Source: Aldehydirespirator sp965200005 | GTDB lineage: Bacteria; Actinomycetota; Acidimicrobiia; Acidimicrobiales; Aldehydirespiratoraceae | Assembly (NCBI GenBank): GCA_965200005.1 | Contig: OZ241331.1 | Coordinates: 1,426,001-1,490,000, forward strand | Direction of reading: 5' to 3' | Length of the DNA: 64,000 bases | Program-made: the position numbers and the translations under genes | Notes under the pieces: model-generated | What the model was told of the DNA's origin: nothing | The model's input: the letters and a program-made list of their open reading frames with translations, nothing else | The model's database searches: none | Part shown: positions 9,100 to 16,784 of the stretch, in pieces | How the letters are laid out: every line of letters starts with the position of its first letter | Numbering within the stretch: position 1 is the stretch's first letter

Positions 9100-9415
9100 T
9101 GCTTCACCCTCCGTTACTTGTCATGGTGTTCACTGGAAGACACGATGAGGACGTTGAGCTTGGCGAATTCAGGCACGTCATCATCCTCCTTCAAGTGACG
9201 CCATACACCGTCAGCGAATCTCGCAACTATAGCTTGTGATGATGATTAAGGAGCACACACTTAACTGCACTAGAAGCACTAGAGCAGCCTGAGCATAAGG
9301 AGCCATTAGTGAAACAGCAATTGAAGAATCGTGATGGTCGCCATTTATCTGCAATTTCTGGTAGACGCGGAGATTGCAGTGCCTAGGCACTGCAATCCGC
9401 TTCACTTGATGTAGA
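9100..9415. other. intergenic region upstream of the Fn3-SLH gene
   Basis: No gene is apparent in these 316 bp. They should hold the promoter of the surface-protein gene (minus strand), with GGAGGG just before its ATG. The stretch 9180-9360 is noticeably more AT-rich than its surroundings. A perfect palindrome lies at 9372-9397, just before the duplicated SLH segment begins. Confidence 0.5.
9372..9397. promoter_or_regulatory. 26-bp perfect palindrome
   Basis: GATTGCAGTGCCT followed directly by its reverse complement AGGCACTGCAATC, with no loop. It sits about 270 bp upstream of the Fn3-SLH start and 19 bp from the start of repeat copy A'. It could be an operator for a dimeric regulator or a recombination site; nothing in the sequence decides between them. 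Confidence 0.7.
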
Positions 9416-9715
9416 GGGGCTCCGGGTTGTTGACTCCGGAGCCCCCTCTTGTGGTTTGTGTGTGTTGTTCTAGTTGTAGAGGGCTCTTCTGATGATTGTG
9501 GCTAGTTGTCCACGGGTGATCGGTTCGTTTGGCTTGAATTCTGTGCTGTTGAAGCCGTTGATGATCCCGGCCTCGGCGGCTGCACCGATCTCGTCTTGTA
9601 AGACGTGACCGTGGGTATCGGCAAACGGGGCCCCGTCGCATTCGATGAGGTTGAGTGCTCGTGACATGATCGCTGCTGCCTGTGCCCTTGTGGTTAGGGC
9701 AGTAGGGCGGTAGTT
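9416..9715 (-). pseudogene. orphan copy A' of the SLH 3' end
   Basis: An exact duplicate of 5678-5977, coding for YRPTALTTRAQAAAIMSRAL through the end of the third SLH domain (stop at 9470) plus the terminator. It has no N-terminal part: upstream on its strand the frame runs through 11 unrelated bases (9716-9726) into a copy of the ino1 3' end. It therefore cannot make a surface protein by itself, but it can act as donor for gene conversion or as a recombination partner for the expressed copy. Its lack of any base difference from copy A implies a recent duplication or continued exchange. Confidence 0.9.
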
Positions 9716-9726
9716 TGAGTTTTCAA

Positions 9727-9822
9727 TTAACCGGCTTCGCTGTGGGTTACGGGTTCTTCGCCCATCCATTCTCGTAATGTGTTCTTCACTTTAGTTTGCT
9801 GAATGAAGAGGTCATGCTCGAC
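9727..9822 (-). repeat. 96-bp direct repeat, copy B' (ino1 3' end)
   Basis: This segment matches 12061-12156 in the same orientation, 2334 bp away, with four mismatches. It reproduces the last 31 codons of the inositol-phosphate synthase gene and its stop codon. Copies B' and B bracket the ATPase/Toprim-like gene pair, so the pair behaves like an insert that restored the end of its target gene or that was bounded by homologous arms. Confidence 0.92.
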
Positions 9823-10038
9823 GCTTTGGACGGACGTATCGTGCCTCTTCGAGGCAGAGTGTTACAACACGCCGCTGAGTCGCCTTGTGGCCGCACAACT
9901 CGCATCCGTGGGCCCGATCCGACACGGCCGAGCCGTGCACCGGCGGTCAGCGCCCGTCACGGGCATCCTCCCGTTAGTGCTCGTGAAGACGGCATACACC
10001 TGCTGGTGTGGTGCCAATACAACGAATCAGCCCAGCAC
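9823..10038. other. non-coding stretch downstream of the Toprim-like gene
   Basis: About 216 bp of GC-rich sequence with no convincing gene. It contains small hairpins such as GCCCG-TCA-CGGGC and CACC-TGCT-GGTG, neither followed by a T tract. It ends at the stop codon of the Toprim-like gene. Confidence 0.4.
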
Positions 10039-10665
10039 TCACAATCGGTAGGGGTACTCCCTCCGTAGCGCCCGTTGAAACTCCCGAAAGGCCTCCAGTT
10101 TCTCCAACCGCGAGAAGTCGGAGATGTACGAAGCAACCTGCACACGTTTCTCGGTAAGGGCTCTCTTGAGCGTTTGGAGGCGTCTACCTGTTGGCTGACC
10201 CGCCGCCTTGACGAGCAACTCGTCTAGGACCCTCTTTGGGTCTCTGACACTCTCTAGTTTGCGAACGCGCGGAACTCTCACGGGTTTGGCACTGCGGCCA
10301 GCGGCCCGCGCGATTGCACGACCATCAATCAACAGCCAGGTTTCCGACATTCGCACCGGCACAACTGGAACAACCCCGCGACGCTCATAGCCGGCGAACT
10401 CGTTCAACCTCTGCCGAAGCGACACATTCTCAGCGTCCCGATGCACGAACATGAGCATTGGTCTGCCCTCGCCGCGTAATGCCGTGTGTTGTCTTGATAG
10501 TGACTCACTACCGAGCAAGTCGGCTATCGTTCCCCGCCGTTTCTCGAAAGTCGGCTCAAGGATTTGTACATCCGGGTCAAGTCTTCCAATTGCCCACTCA
10601 ACTATTGGAATTAGCATCCGGTCAGTTCCGCCGTCACCTACGACATAGACAGTGAGTTGCCTCAC
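10039..10665 (-). CDS. Toprim-like (DUF4276-type) protein paired with an ATPase
   Basis: A 208-residue basic protein starting MRQLTVYVVGDGGTDRMLI, a pattern like the N-terminal acidic motif of Toprim/DUF4276 proteins (usually an E or D after a beta strand). Further family-like features are MLMFVHRDAENVSLR (central Asp) and VPVVPVRMSETWLLIDG. The C-terminal third (KRALTEKRVQVASYISDF, then FQRALRREYPYRL) is helical and charged. Its GTG overlaps the stop of the upstream ATPase gene by one base (TAGTG), so the two are translationally coupled. Toprim-type nucleases paired with ABC-like ATPases are common in phage defence (OLD, PARIS, AbiL). The pairing is seen; the defence role and nuclease activity are inference. 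Confidence 0.65.
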   Translation of the reverse strand: MRQLTVYVVGDGGTDRMLIPIVEWAIGRLDPDVQILEPTFEKRRGTIADLLGSESLSRQHTALRGEGRPMLMFVHRDAENVSLRQRLNEFAGYERRGVVPVVPVRMSETWLLIDGRAIARAAGRSAKPVRVPRVRKLESVRDPKRVLDELLVKAAGQPTGRRLQTLKRALTEKRVQVASYISDFSRLEKLEAFREFQRALRREYPYRL

Positions 10666-12053
10666 TAGTATGCGGAACCTGCTTCTACCGATATCAAGTT
10701 TCCCGCGTCGCCTGGACGCAGTTCAGCTATCAGCTCGGCACCGCCGAGGAAGTCTCCGTATGCTTGACGATGCATCGGAAGCGCCGACAGACCTGACTCA
10801 CGATCCTTGGTTCTCCAGGTTCTCTCTATCGGACGAAAGACAGTAGTTGGCCCTTGAGACTTGCTCTTTGCAATCTGAACGAATACGACTTCGTCAAATG
10901 GTACTTGTCGAGCTACATCTGGAGAGTGCGTGTTGACAATAGCCTGTCTCAGCGGATTGTCATCGTCGACCGCAAACTGTGGGTCAACAGCGAAGTCTCG
11001 AAGTAGTCTTACAATGCTGTGTATTCGAGCAGGGTGGATGCCATTCTCTGGCTCTTCTAGGCACAAGACAGATCGATCTTGTACATCTAGGAGCATCAGC
11101 AGCATGGCAATATATCGAAGCGTTCCATCAGACAGTGAGCGGGCGAAGAGCCACCTATCTACACCTGGAACTTTGGCACGCAAGGAAAGTTGATTCGTCG
11201 CTTCATTCAGATAAACATCGATGTCCTGTATATTGTCAACGAGTTCATGCAGCCTGCTCAAGAGCTCATACTTGACATCTGAATTAGACATCAATAGTCG
11301 TTCTAAGGTTGCGGAGAGACCTGCGCCTGAGGCGGACACATGGCACATACGGGAAGTCTTGCGGTCTGGTGAACGCATCATGCTAGGCTCAAGCTGTACA
11401 ACCTTCCAGGAGGACATTTCCCGCTTTGCCCCTAACACTGTCGGATAGTCCGACGTGGAAGTTCCGCCTATTACGGTAAGTGGTGTCCGACAGATCGGAC
11501 GCGTTCGCTCTATACCTCTTCCGTCCTGGTGCAATTTGACTGTGCCTTCGTGGGTTGAGATATAGTCATATGTCCGGCTTGATCTTTTGACTACTGACTC
11601 TTTGAAATCATCGTGCCAGTCAAATCCAATGAAAGCCTCAGTATCCTCAAGTAGTGGTGCCCTTAGCCTCTCGTGCGCGACCGATAGAAGATCGAACTTA
11701 GGAGAGTATTGTAACCGGAGCTCATAAGTGAGAAGGGTTTTGGTAGCTTCTGCAAGCTGACCGAAGTCATCCTCGGAGGAAGCAGGGACAATCATGTCCG
11801 CCGAGAGTTCAATCTGTCTAGTCGCGTCTCGCCTAAAGACTAAGTCAAGCGGTGACGCATCTCCCGAGGCGCTTCTAATCCGGCTAGCGGCAGTGTGTAT
11901 GTCACGAGACGCCAGTTCACGCAGCAGATGTATCGCGTCAAAGAGGTTGCTCTTTCCTGATCCATTGTGCCCGATGAAGCAGGTGAATGGCCCGAAACGA
12001 ACCTCAGCTTCCCTGATGCTCTTGAAGTTCTTGATCCTAAGTGCTAGGAGCAT
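10665..12053 (-). CDS. AAA/ABC-type ATPase (AAA_21, OLD/RecF-like)
   Basis: A 462-residue SMC/RecF-like ATPase. The N-terminus reads LRIKNFKSIREAEVRFGPFT followed by Walker A (GHNGSGKSNLFDAI). The C-terminal half holds an ABC signature-like ARSLSDGTLRY, Walker B with tandem Glu (VLCLEEPENGIHPARI) and the switch His (VNTHSPDVARQ). The middle region is the variable insert usual for this family and has no recognisable domain. The neighbouring Toprim-like gene overlaps it by one base, so they form an operon. Together they resemble two-gene anti-phage modules, where the ATPase senses the phage and the partner acts as effector. Its start lies 8 bp from the end of repeat B, so the module occupies nearly all the space between B' and B. 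Confidence 0.8.
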   Translation of the reverse strand: MLLALRIKNFKSIREAEVRFGPFTCFIGHNGSGKSNLFDAIHLLRELASRDIHTAASRIRSASGDASPLDLVFRRDATRQIELSADMIVPASSEDDFGQLAEATKTLLTYELRLQYSPKFDLLSVAHERLRAPLLEDTEAFIGFDWHDDFKESVVKRSSRTYDYISTHEGTVKLHQDGRGIERTRPICRTPLTVIGGTSTSDYPTVLGAKREMSSWKVVQLEPSMMRSPDRKTSRMCHVSASGAGLSATLERLLMSNSDVKYELLSRLHELVDNIQDIDVYLNEATNQLSLRAKVPGVDRWLFARSLSDGTLRYIAMLLMLLDVQDRSVLCLEEPENGIHPARIHSIVRLLRDFAVDPQFAVDDDNPLRQAIVNTHSPDVARQVPFDEVVFVQIAKSKSQGPTTVFRPIERTWRTKDRESGLSALPMHRQAYGDFLGGAELIAELRPGDAGNLISVEAGSAY

Positions 12054-12060
12054 GGCATCG

Positions 12061-12156
12061 TTAGCCGGCTTCGCTGTGGGTTACGGGTTCTTCACCCATC
12101 CATTCTCGTAATGTGTTCTTCAACTTAGTTTGCTGAATGAAGAGGTCATGCTCGAC
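12061..12156 (-). repeat. 96-bp direct repeat, copy B (3' end of ino1)
   Basis: This is the authentic 3' end of the inositol-phosphate synthase gene; the copy at 9727-9822 differs at four positions. Both keep the same reading frame and the TAA stop. Confidence 0.92.
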
Positions 12157-13371
12157 ATCGGCCTCACCGGAGGGTTGAGGTGCTTTGAAGAAGAAACTGA
12201 GCCACTCTTGAACACCTGACTCACCTGCGCGGGCAGCCAAGTCCATGAACAGAGCCAAGTCGAGCACGATCGGTGCGGCCAGAATCGAATCTCGGCACAA
12301 GAAATCAACTTTGATCTGCATCGGGTAACCTAGCCACCCGAAGATGTCAATGTTGTCCCAACCCTCTTTGTTGTCACCACGTGGAGGATAGAAATTGATT
12401 CTCACCACATGGTGTATCTCGTCATACAAATCCGGATAAAGCTCTGGTTGAAGGATAGTTCCAAGCACACCGAGCTTTGAGACCTCTTTGGTCTTGAAGT
12501 TCTCAGGTGCGTCAAGCACCTCCCCGTCACGGTTCCCCAGGATGTTTGTTGAGTACCAACCACGCAAACCGAGCATCCGTGCCTTGAAACCCGGTGCGAT
12601 CATCGTCTTCATCAAGGTTTGGCCGGTCTTGAAGTCCTTGCCCGCAATTGGCACACCCCGCAGTTGAGCCAACTCTTCCATGCAAGGCAGATCAACGGTC
12701 AGATTCGGTGCGCCGTTAGCGAAAGGCGCCTCGCTCTGCAGTGCCGCATATGCATAGATCTGGCTCGATGCTATCGCATCATCATCAGATCGCAAACCCG
12801 CCTCAAAAGATGCCAATGACTCATGCACCGGTGCAGGCTCCGAAAACGCCTCAGTTGATCCGCACCATACCATCACCAACCGGTCACAATCCTCTTCGGA
12901 ACGGAATGTCTCAATGTCGTCAATCAGTGCGAGAGCTTGATCCCACTTCGAGGTGATCGGCTTGACTCGCACCCCGTCGAGACGACTGACCCAGCGTTGA
13001 TCAAATACCGCGTCTTTTGCTACAACACCCTCAAGTTCGGCTGAGATAGACCCGAGATCGCCCTCCTCAAGCACACCACAAGTCCGTGCCGCCTCCAACA
13101 CGTTTGCCGATAGCGGATCCCAACCGCCAAATGTCAGATCATCGAGTTGCGCCAGCGGCACGAACTCTCTAATGAGCGGCTCACGGTTCTCGATCTTGGT
13201 GCCCAGACGAATGTGAGCCATCTGGCTGATCGAGCCAATCGGTGGGCTGATCCCCTTGCGAGCCGCTATCACACCAGCAATGAATGTCGAGGCAACAGCC
13301 CCCATTCCGGGTGTGAGAACCCCCAACTTGCCGGTGGCGGGCGCAATCACGCGGGCGCTAGATGACAGCAT
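12061..13371 (-). CDS. ino1: myo-inositol-1-phosphate synthase family protein
   Basis: A 436-residue NAD-dependent enzyme that should cyclise glucose 6-phosphate to inositol 1-phosphate, the first step toward phosphatidylinositol and mycothiol in Actinobacteria. Family features: the Rossmann start LGVLTPGMGAVASTFIAGV, the region LTFGGWDPLSANVLEAA, the conserved NILGNRDGEVLDAP, and KVDFLCRDSILAAPIVLDLA near the C-terminus. The ATG at 13371 is chosen because the domain starts there; upstream in-frame sequence is not family-like. TAGCCT lies seven bases before this ATG, so the message is probably leaderless. Its 3' end is duplicated at 9727-9822. It is transcribed away from the maoC-like gene. 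Confidence 0.85.
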   Translation of the reverse strand: MLSSSARVIAPATGKLGVLTPGMGAVASTFIAGVIAARKGISPPIGSISQMAHIRLGTKIENREPLIREFVPLAQLDDLTFGGWDPLSANVLEAARTCGVLEEGDLGSISAELEGVVAKDAVFDQRWVSRLDGVRVKPITSKWDQALALIDDIETFRSEEDCDRLVMVWCGSTEAFSEPAPVHESLASFEAGLRSDDDAIASSQIYAYAALQSEAPFANGAPNLTVDLPCMEELAQLRGVPIAGKDFKTGQTLMKTMIAPGFKARMLGLRGWYSTNILGNRDGEVLDAPENFKTKEVSKLGVLGTILQPELYPDLYDEIHHVVRINFYPPRGDNKEGWDNIDIFGWLGYPMQIKVDFLCRDSILAAPIVLDLALFMDLAARAGESGVQEWLSFFFKAPQPSGEADVEHDLFIQQTKLKNTLREWMGEEPVTHSEAG

Positions 13372-13387
13372 GAGGCGCAGGCTAACG
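13372..13387 (-). promoter_or_regulatory. leaderless -10 region of ino1
   Basis: CGTTAGCCTGCGCCTC directly abuts the ATG. TAGCCT fits the actinobacterial TANNNT -10 box and is seven bases from the start codon, as expected when transcription begins at the start codon. The same 16 bases precede the mrp start at 37492. Confidence 0.6.
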
Positions 13388-13520
13388 AGCCGCAAACGAT
13401 GCAGCCGGACTGTCTGGCCCGTCTGGCGGAACCGGCCGGCGAGAGATACGCCTGCAGATCGTCGGCACACATCCGGCACATCGTCGGGGGCAAATGCGCC
13501 GCCTGCGGTAGGTTCACACC

Positions 13521-13544
13521 GCCAACAAGCCAACAAGCCAACAA
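13521..13544. repeat. 8-bp unit, three perfect tandem copies
   Basis: GCCAACAA is repeated three times, followed by a degenerate fourth copy GCCACCAC. It lies between the divergent ino1 and maoC-like genes, 43 bp before the latter's start. A tract of this kind can change copy number by slippage and alter promoter spacing. Confidence 0.85.
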
Positions 13545-13595
13545 GCCACCACGCCAACCAACAAAGATGCGTAGTCGACGAAGGGAATGCCCGCC

Positions 13596-14072
13596 ATGAG
13601 CAACGCACATGCTGCATTTGAAGTGCTGAAGGCCCAAGAGGGCACCGAACTAGGTCACGGTGACTGGTTCCAGATCACCCAGCAGCAGATCAACGACTTC
13701 GCAGATTGCACGATCGACCACCAGTTCATCCATGTCGACGAGCAGCGAGCCAAAGCCGAGACGCCCTTCGGTGGCACAATCGCTCACGGCTTCCTAACGC
13801 TGTCGATGTTGGTTCACCTGATGAAATCGGTGCCCTCGGAAGACCAGTCACTGCAAGGCTTGGTGATGGGTATCAACTACGGGTTCGATCGTGTGCGCTT
13901 CGTGTCGCCCGTACCCAGGGGCTCACAGGTGCGAGCTAACGCCACCGTCAAGTCAATTGGCCTGAAAGGAACGTCGGTTCAGACTGTCACCACGATCGTC
14001 GTTGAGATCGACGGTTCGCCCCGACCGGCTCTGGTGGCCGACTGGGTCACCCTCACGGTGTTTGACTCATGA
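13596..14072 (+). CDS. MaoC-like (R)-specific enoyl-CoA hydratase
   Basis: A 158-residue single hot-dog-fold dehydratase. The family catalytic motif is clear: DHQFIHVDEQRAKAETPFGG, with the Asp/His of the hydratase active site, followed by IAHGFLTLSM. These enzymes hydrate trans-2-enoyl-CoA to (R)-3-hydroxyacyl-CoA in fatty acid or polyketide metabolism. ATG at 13596 (MSNAHAAFEVL) is preferred; ATG at 13587 is also possible and is preceded closely by GAAGGG. Its stop overlaps the next start (ATGA), so the two are co-transcribed. Confidence 0.88.
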   Translation: MSNAHAAFEVLKAQEGTELGHGDWFQITQQQINDFADCTIDHQFIHVDEQRAKAETPFGGTIAHGFLTLSMLVHLMKSVPSEDQSLQGLVMGINYGFDRVRFVSPVPRGSQVRANATVKSIGLKGTSVQTVTTIVVEIDGSPRPALVADWVTLTVFDS

Positions 14073-14869
14073 ACACCTACCCGATCCGGGTCGGGAGTTG
14101 TCTATTCACGATGGTCGACCCCAAGCCGGGACACGAAGTTGCGTACAACCGCTGGTATGAGCGTGATCACTTCTATGCCGGCTGCATGGTGGGGCCGTGG
14201 CTGTTCGCTGGGCGGCGCTGGGTGGCTACACGGCCGCTAAAAGACCTGCGATTCCCGCAAGATTCGCCACTCGCAGTGCCGGTGGATGCTGGTTCGTACC
14301 TGGCCATCTATTGGGTGCATGAGGGGCATCATCGGGAGCACTTCGCCTGGGCCATTGATCAGGTTGTTGACCTCTACAAGAACGGCCGGGGGTTCGCTGA
14401 GCGAGTCCATGCTCACACGGTGCTGCTGCACCGGCCCTGGTCGCACTATCGCGACCCCGATGGTGTGCCCATTGAGCTCTCGCTAGATCACCCCTATGAG
14501 GGTCTTGCTGTAGTAGCGGTTGATCCTGCGGCAGGTGTCGACACAGCGTCGCTCAATGCGCATCTGAGCGGTGTGGCGCTGCCGGAACTTATGAATGGTT
14601 CCTCCGTGGCTTCGATGGTGTCGTGGACCTATGTCGATCCGACGGGTGGTGAGACCGAGCGCGCACCCATGGATCTGGGTACACCTGCGGGCCCTGTTGA
14701 ACGTCAGGTGCAGATGTTCTTCTTGAACAGCAACCCGGCCGACTGCTGGGACGGGTTCGTGCAGTATGCCGAGGGGCTGACTGATGCTGGCATGGCCAAC
14801 GTCGTGTTCGCTGCCCCGTTCCTGCCGACGATTGTGGGAACAGACACCTACACCGACCAACTCTGGTAG
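14069..14869 (+). CDS. conserved hypothetical protein, probable double alpha/beta-barrel (EthD-like)
   Basis: A 266-residue protein with two similar-looking halves. The first contains TMVDPKPGHEVAYNRWYERDHFYAG and FAGRRWVATRP, a pattern seen in dimeric alpha/beta-barrel (EthD-like) proteins of Actinobacteria; the second contains EGLAVVAVDPAAGVDTASLNAHL. No signal peptide or membrane segment. It overlaps the maoC-like gene by four bases and is followed closely by a lipoprotein gene. Such folds often bind small aromatic or lipid ligands; no reaction can be assigned. Confidence 0.65.
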   Translation: MNTYPIRVGSCLFTMVDPKPGHEVAYNRWYERDHFYAGCMVGPWLFAGRRWVATRPLKDLRFPQDSPLAVPVDAGSYLAIYWVHEGHHREHFAWAIDQVVDLYKNGRGFAERVHAHTVLLHRPWSHYRDPDGVPIELSLDHPYEGLAVVAVDPAAGVDTASLNAHLSGVALPELMNGSSVASMVSWTYVDPTGGETERAPMDLGTPAGPVERQVQMFFLNSNPADCWDGFVQYAEGLTDAGMANVVFAAPFLPTIVGTDTYTDQLW

Positions 14870-14877
14870 CTGCGTTG

Positions 14878-16713
14878 ATGACGATCATGCGTATGGCAAC
14901 GGTCTCGAAGACGGCCTTTGGTAATGGCGCCCCGCGGCTGGTTGCCATCGTTGCGTCTCTGGCTCTGCTTGTGGCGGCCTGTGGTTCGGATGAGGAGGTG
15001 TCAACGCCGACTGTCGAGTCAGACCCAGACATCCAAGCCACTACACAAGACGGTGAAGCGACAACGTCCGACGCGGGGCCGCAACCGCCCGATGACGAGG
15101 TTGCAAATGGAGCCGAAGACGAGGCAAAGGACTCGGTTGATCCCGACAGTGGATCGGATGAGCCGGGTTCAGATAACTCAAGCGCTCAACTTGCTGAACC
15201 TGCTGAATCAGCTGAACCTGAGGACACCGCTGGGCTAGGTGACGACCCGATGGTTGACCTTCCCGAGAATGCAACGGAGGTTGATTGCTCAGACCTCCTA
15301 GTGGTTCAGGGGCTCACGCCTCCAAACGTCGACGATTTTCACTGTCTGCTGATCACGGTGCCAGTTGATCACAACAATCCCACGGAGGGCACTACTGATA
15401 TCAGCGTTGCACTGCTCCCTGGTGAAGGTGATCCGTCCCTGCCAGCACTAGCGGTGCTCAATGGCGGCCCCGGAGGTGCCAGCACCGAAATGACAGTGGT
15501 GCATGAACGGCAAAACTACGACCTGGTGTTCATCGATCAGCGTGGAACCGGGTTCGGCAGCGTCGACTTTGTCTGCTCAGAGTTCGGGGATCGCTTCCGT
15601 GAGTTGCTACAACTCAGTTCCCAAGAACAAAACGACGCCTTGACCGAGATGTTCAATCGATGTGTTGCCGACTGGTCAGAAGAACCGGCGTTCATTCATA
15701 CGAACACACCGCAGATGGCAAGAGATGTGGCCGCAGTAATGGCGGCTCTCGCTCATGACCGATGGGTTGTCTACGGGTTGAGTTATGGCACAACAATCGC
15801 TCAAGAACTTCTACGGAGTGCTCCAAATGAACTGATTGGTGCGATACTCGATGGAACACTGCCAGTGGACGTGGACTTTGACAGCGACGTAGCACGTGCA
15901 GCTGATCAAGCATTGGTTGAACTCCAGGCCTCATGCATCGAACGTCCCGGCTGCTTGGTCACCCTGGCAATGGGAGGATCCGAGAACGCGACAATTACAG
16001 AACTGGTCTCGAACGCGATTGAGCGACTCAACGAAGAGCCCGTCACAGTAAGCCTTGGCCCAGCCGACACAAGCCTGGGTGAAGGATTCGATGTCTTGTT
16101 CGATGGTGACGCCGCAGCTGGAGTTCTATTTAATGCCCTCTATTTCGAACTGTTTCTGCCAGCTCTGCCTGTAGTTCTAGCTGGCTTACAGACAGGCAGC
16201 GACAGTACCTTGGGCGAAGCTGCTTTAAGTACTCTCGGTGCCTTCGCTGTCGAACTCGCAAATGCGAACACTGAGCAGTCTCATGGAACGTATTTCAGGG
16301 TTCTATGCACCGACTTCTTGCCTGGTGTTTCGGGCGTTCAAGATGATGTCGGTGACTTTGGAGCCGTGTTTGTCGGTGAGGGTCTCCCGGCCCTTTGCGA
16401 AGAGTTCTCCGAGATGCCAGAGATGCCCAATGTGACGAGTGGCGGCACTCCGGCTGAGCCGGTTGCGACTGACTTACCTGTGTTGTTCCTGTCAGGACAG
16501 TTCGATCCCGTAACGCCGCCAAGCTTTGCGACACAAGTCGCTGAGTTGATGCCAGCGGCAACGCTCATCGAACTAAGTGGTGGATCTCATGGTCAGTGGG
16601 CTCCTTGGCTGGGCTTCGGAACGTGTGTGGATGACATGATTGGTAGCTTTGTCGTCGACCCTGCTGGCTTCGCTGTCCCTGACTGCGCATCCGAAGAGAA
16701 CTCACCGTGGTAG
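14878..16713 (+). CDS. alpha/beta-hydrolase lipoprotein, tripeptidyl-aminopeptidase-like
   Basis: A 611-residue exported lipoprotein. The signal peptide ends in the lipobox LLVAACGSDEE, so Cys anchors it to the membrane. An acidic, low-complexity linker of about 100 residues follows (PDDEVANGAEDEAKDSVDPD). The alpha/beta-hydrolase core shows LNGGPGGAS (oxyanion region), DQRGTGFGS, the nucleophile elbow YGLSYGTTIAQ, and the C-terminal TAP-like segment with the acid FLSGQFDPVTPP and the base ELSGGSHGQW. Families with this layout are secreted proline or tripeptidyl aminopeptidases. Expected role: extracellular peptide hydrolysis; the substrate is unknown. The start is ATG 14878, with a downstream ATG at 14887 also possible. 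Confidence 0.85.
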   Translation: MTIMRMATVSKTAFGNGAPRLVAIVASLALLVAACGSDEEVSTPTVESDPDIQATTQDGEATTSDAGPQPPDDEVANGAEDEAKDSVDPDSGSDEPGSDNSSAQLAEPAESAEPEDTAGLGDDPMVDLPENATEVDCSDLLVVQGLTPPNVDDFHCLLITVPVDHNNPTEGTTDISVALLPGEGDPSLPALAVLNGGPGGASTEMTVVHERQNYDLVFIDQRGTGFGSVDFVCSEFGDRFRELLQLSSQEQNDALTEMFNRCVADWSEEPAFIHTNTPQMARDVAAVMAALAHDRWVVYGLSYGTTIAQELLRSAPNELIGAILDGTLPVDVDFDSDVARAADQALVELQASCIERPGCLVTLAMGGSENATITELVSNAIERLNEEPVTVSLGPADTSLGEGFDVLFDGDAAAGVLFNALYFELFLPALPVVLAGLQTGSDSTLGEAALSTLGAFAVELANANTEQSHGTYFRVLCTDFLPGVSGVQDDVGDFGAVFVGEGLPALCEEFSEMPEMPNVTSGGTPAEPVATDLPVLFLSGQFDPVTPPSFATQVAELMPAATLIELSGGSHGQWAPWLGFGTCVDDMIGSFVVDPAGFAVPDCASEENSPW

Positions 16714-16784
16714 CGGCTTGAGTTGACATCGCCTAAGAACCTGAGAAGTCGCGGCAACAAGCTCACACTTGAGGACATAGCTTG

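Noticed and set aside
9211..9405. 64-residue minus-strand frame in the Fn3 upstream region
   Set aside because: No start signal; it crosses the palindrome and looks random apart from one hydrophobic patch.
15180..15230. Possible tandem repeat in the hydrolase linker
   Set aside because: The CTGAACCTGCTGAATC-like repeats only reflect low-complexity Ala/Glu/Pro codons in the acidic linker.
16714..16784. Cobalamin riboswitch before cobT
   Set aside because: The gap is about 70 bases, far too short, and no B12-box was seen.
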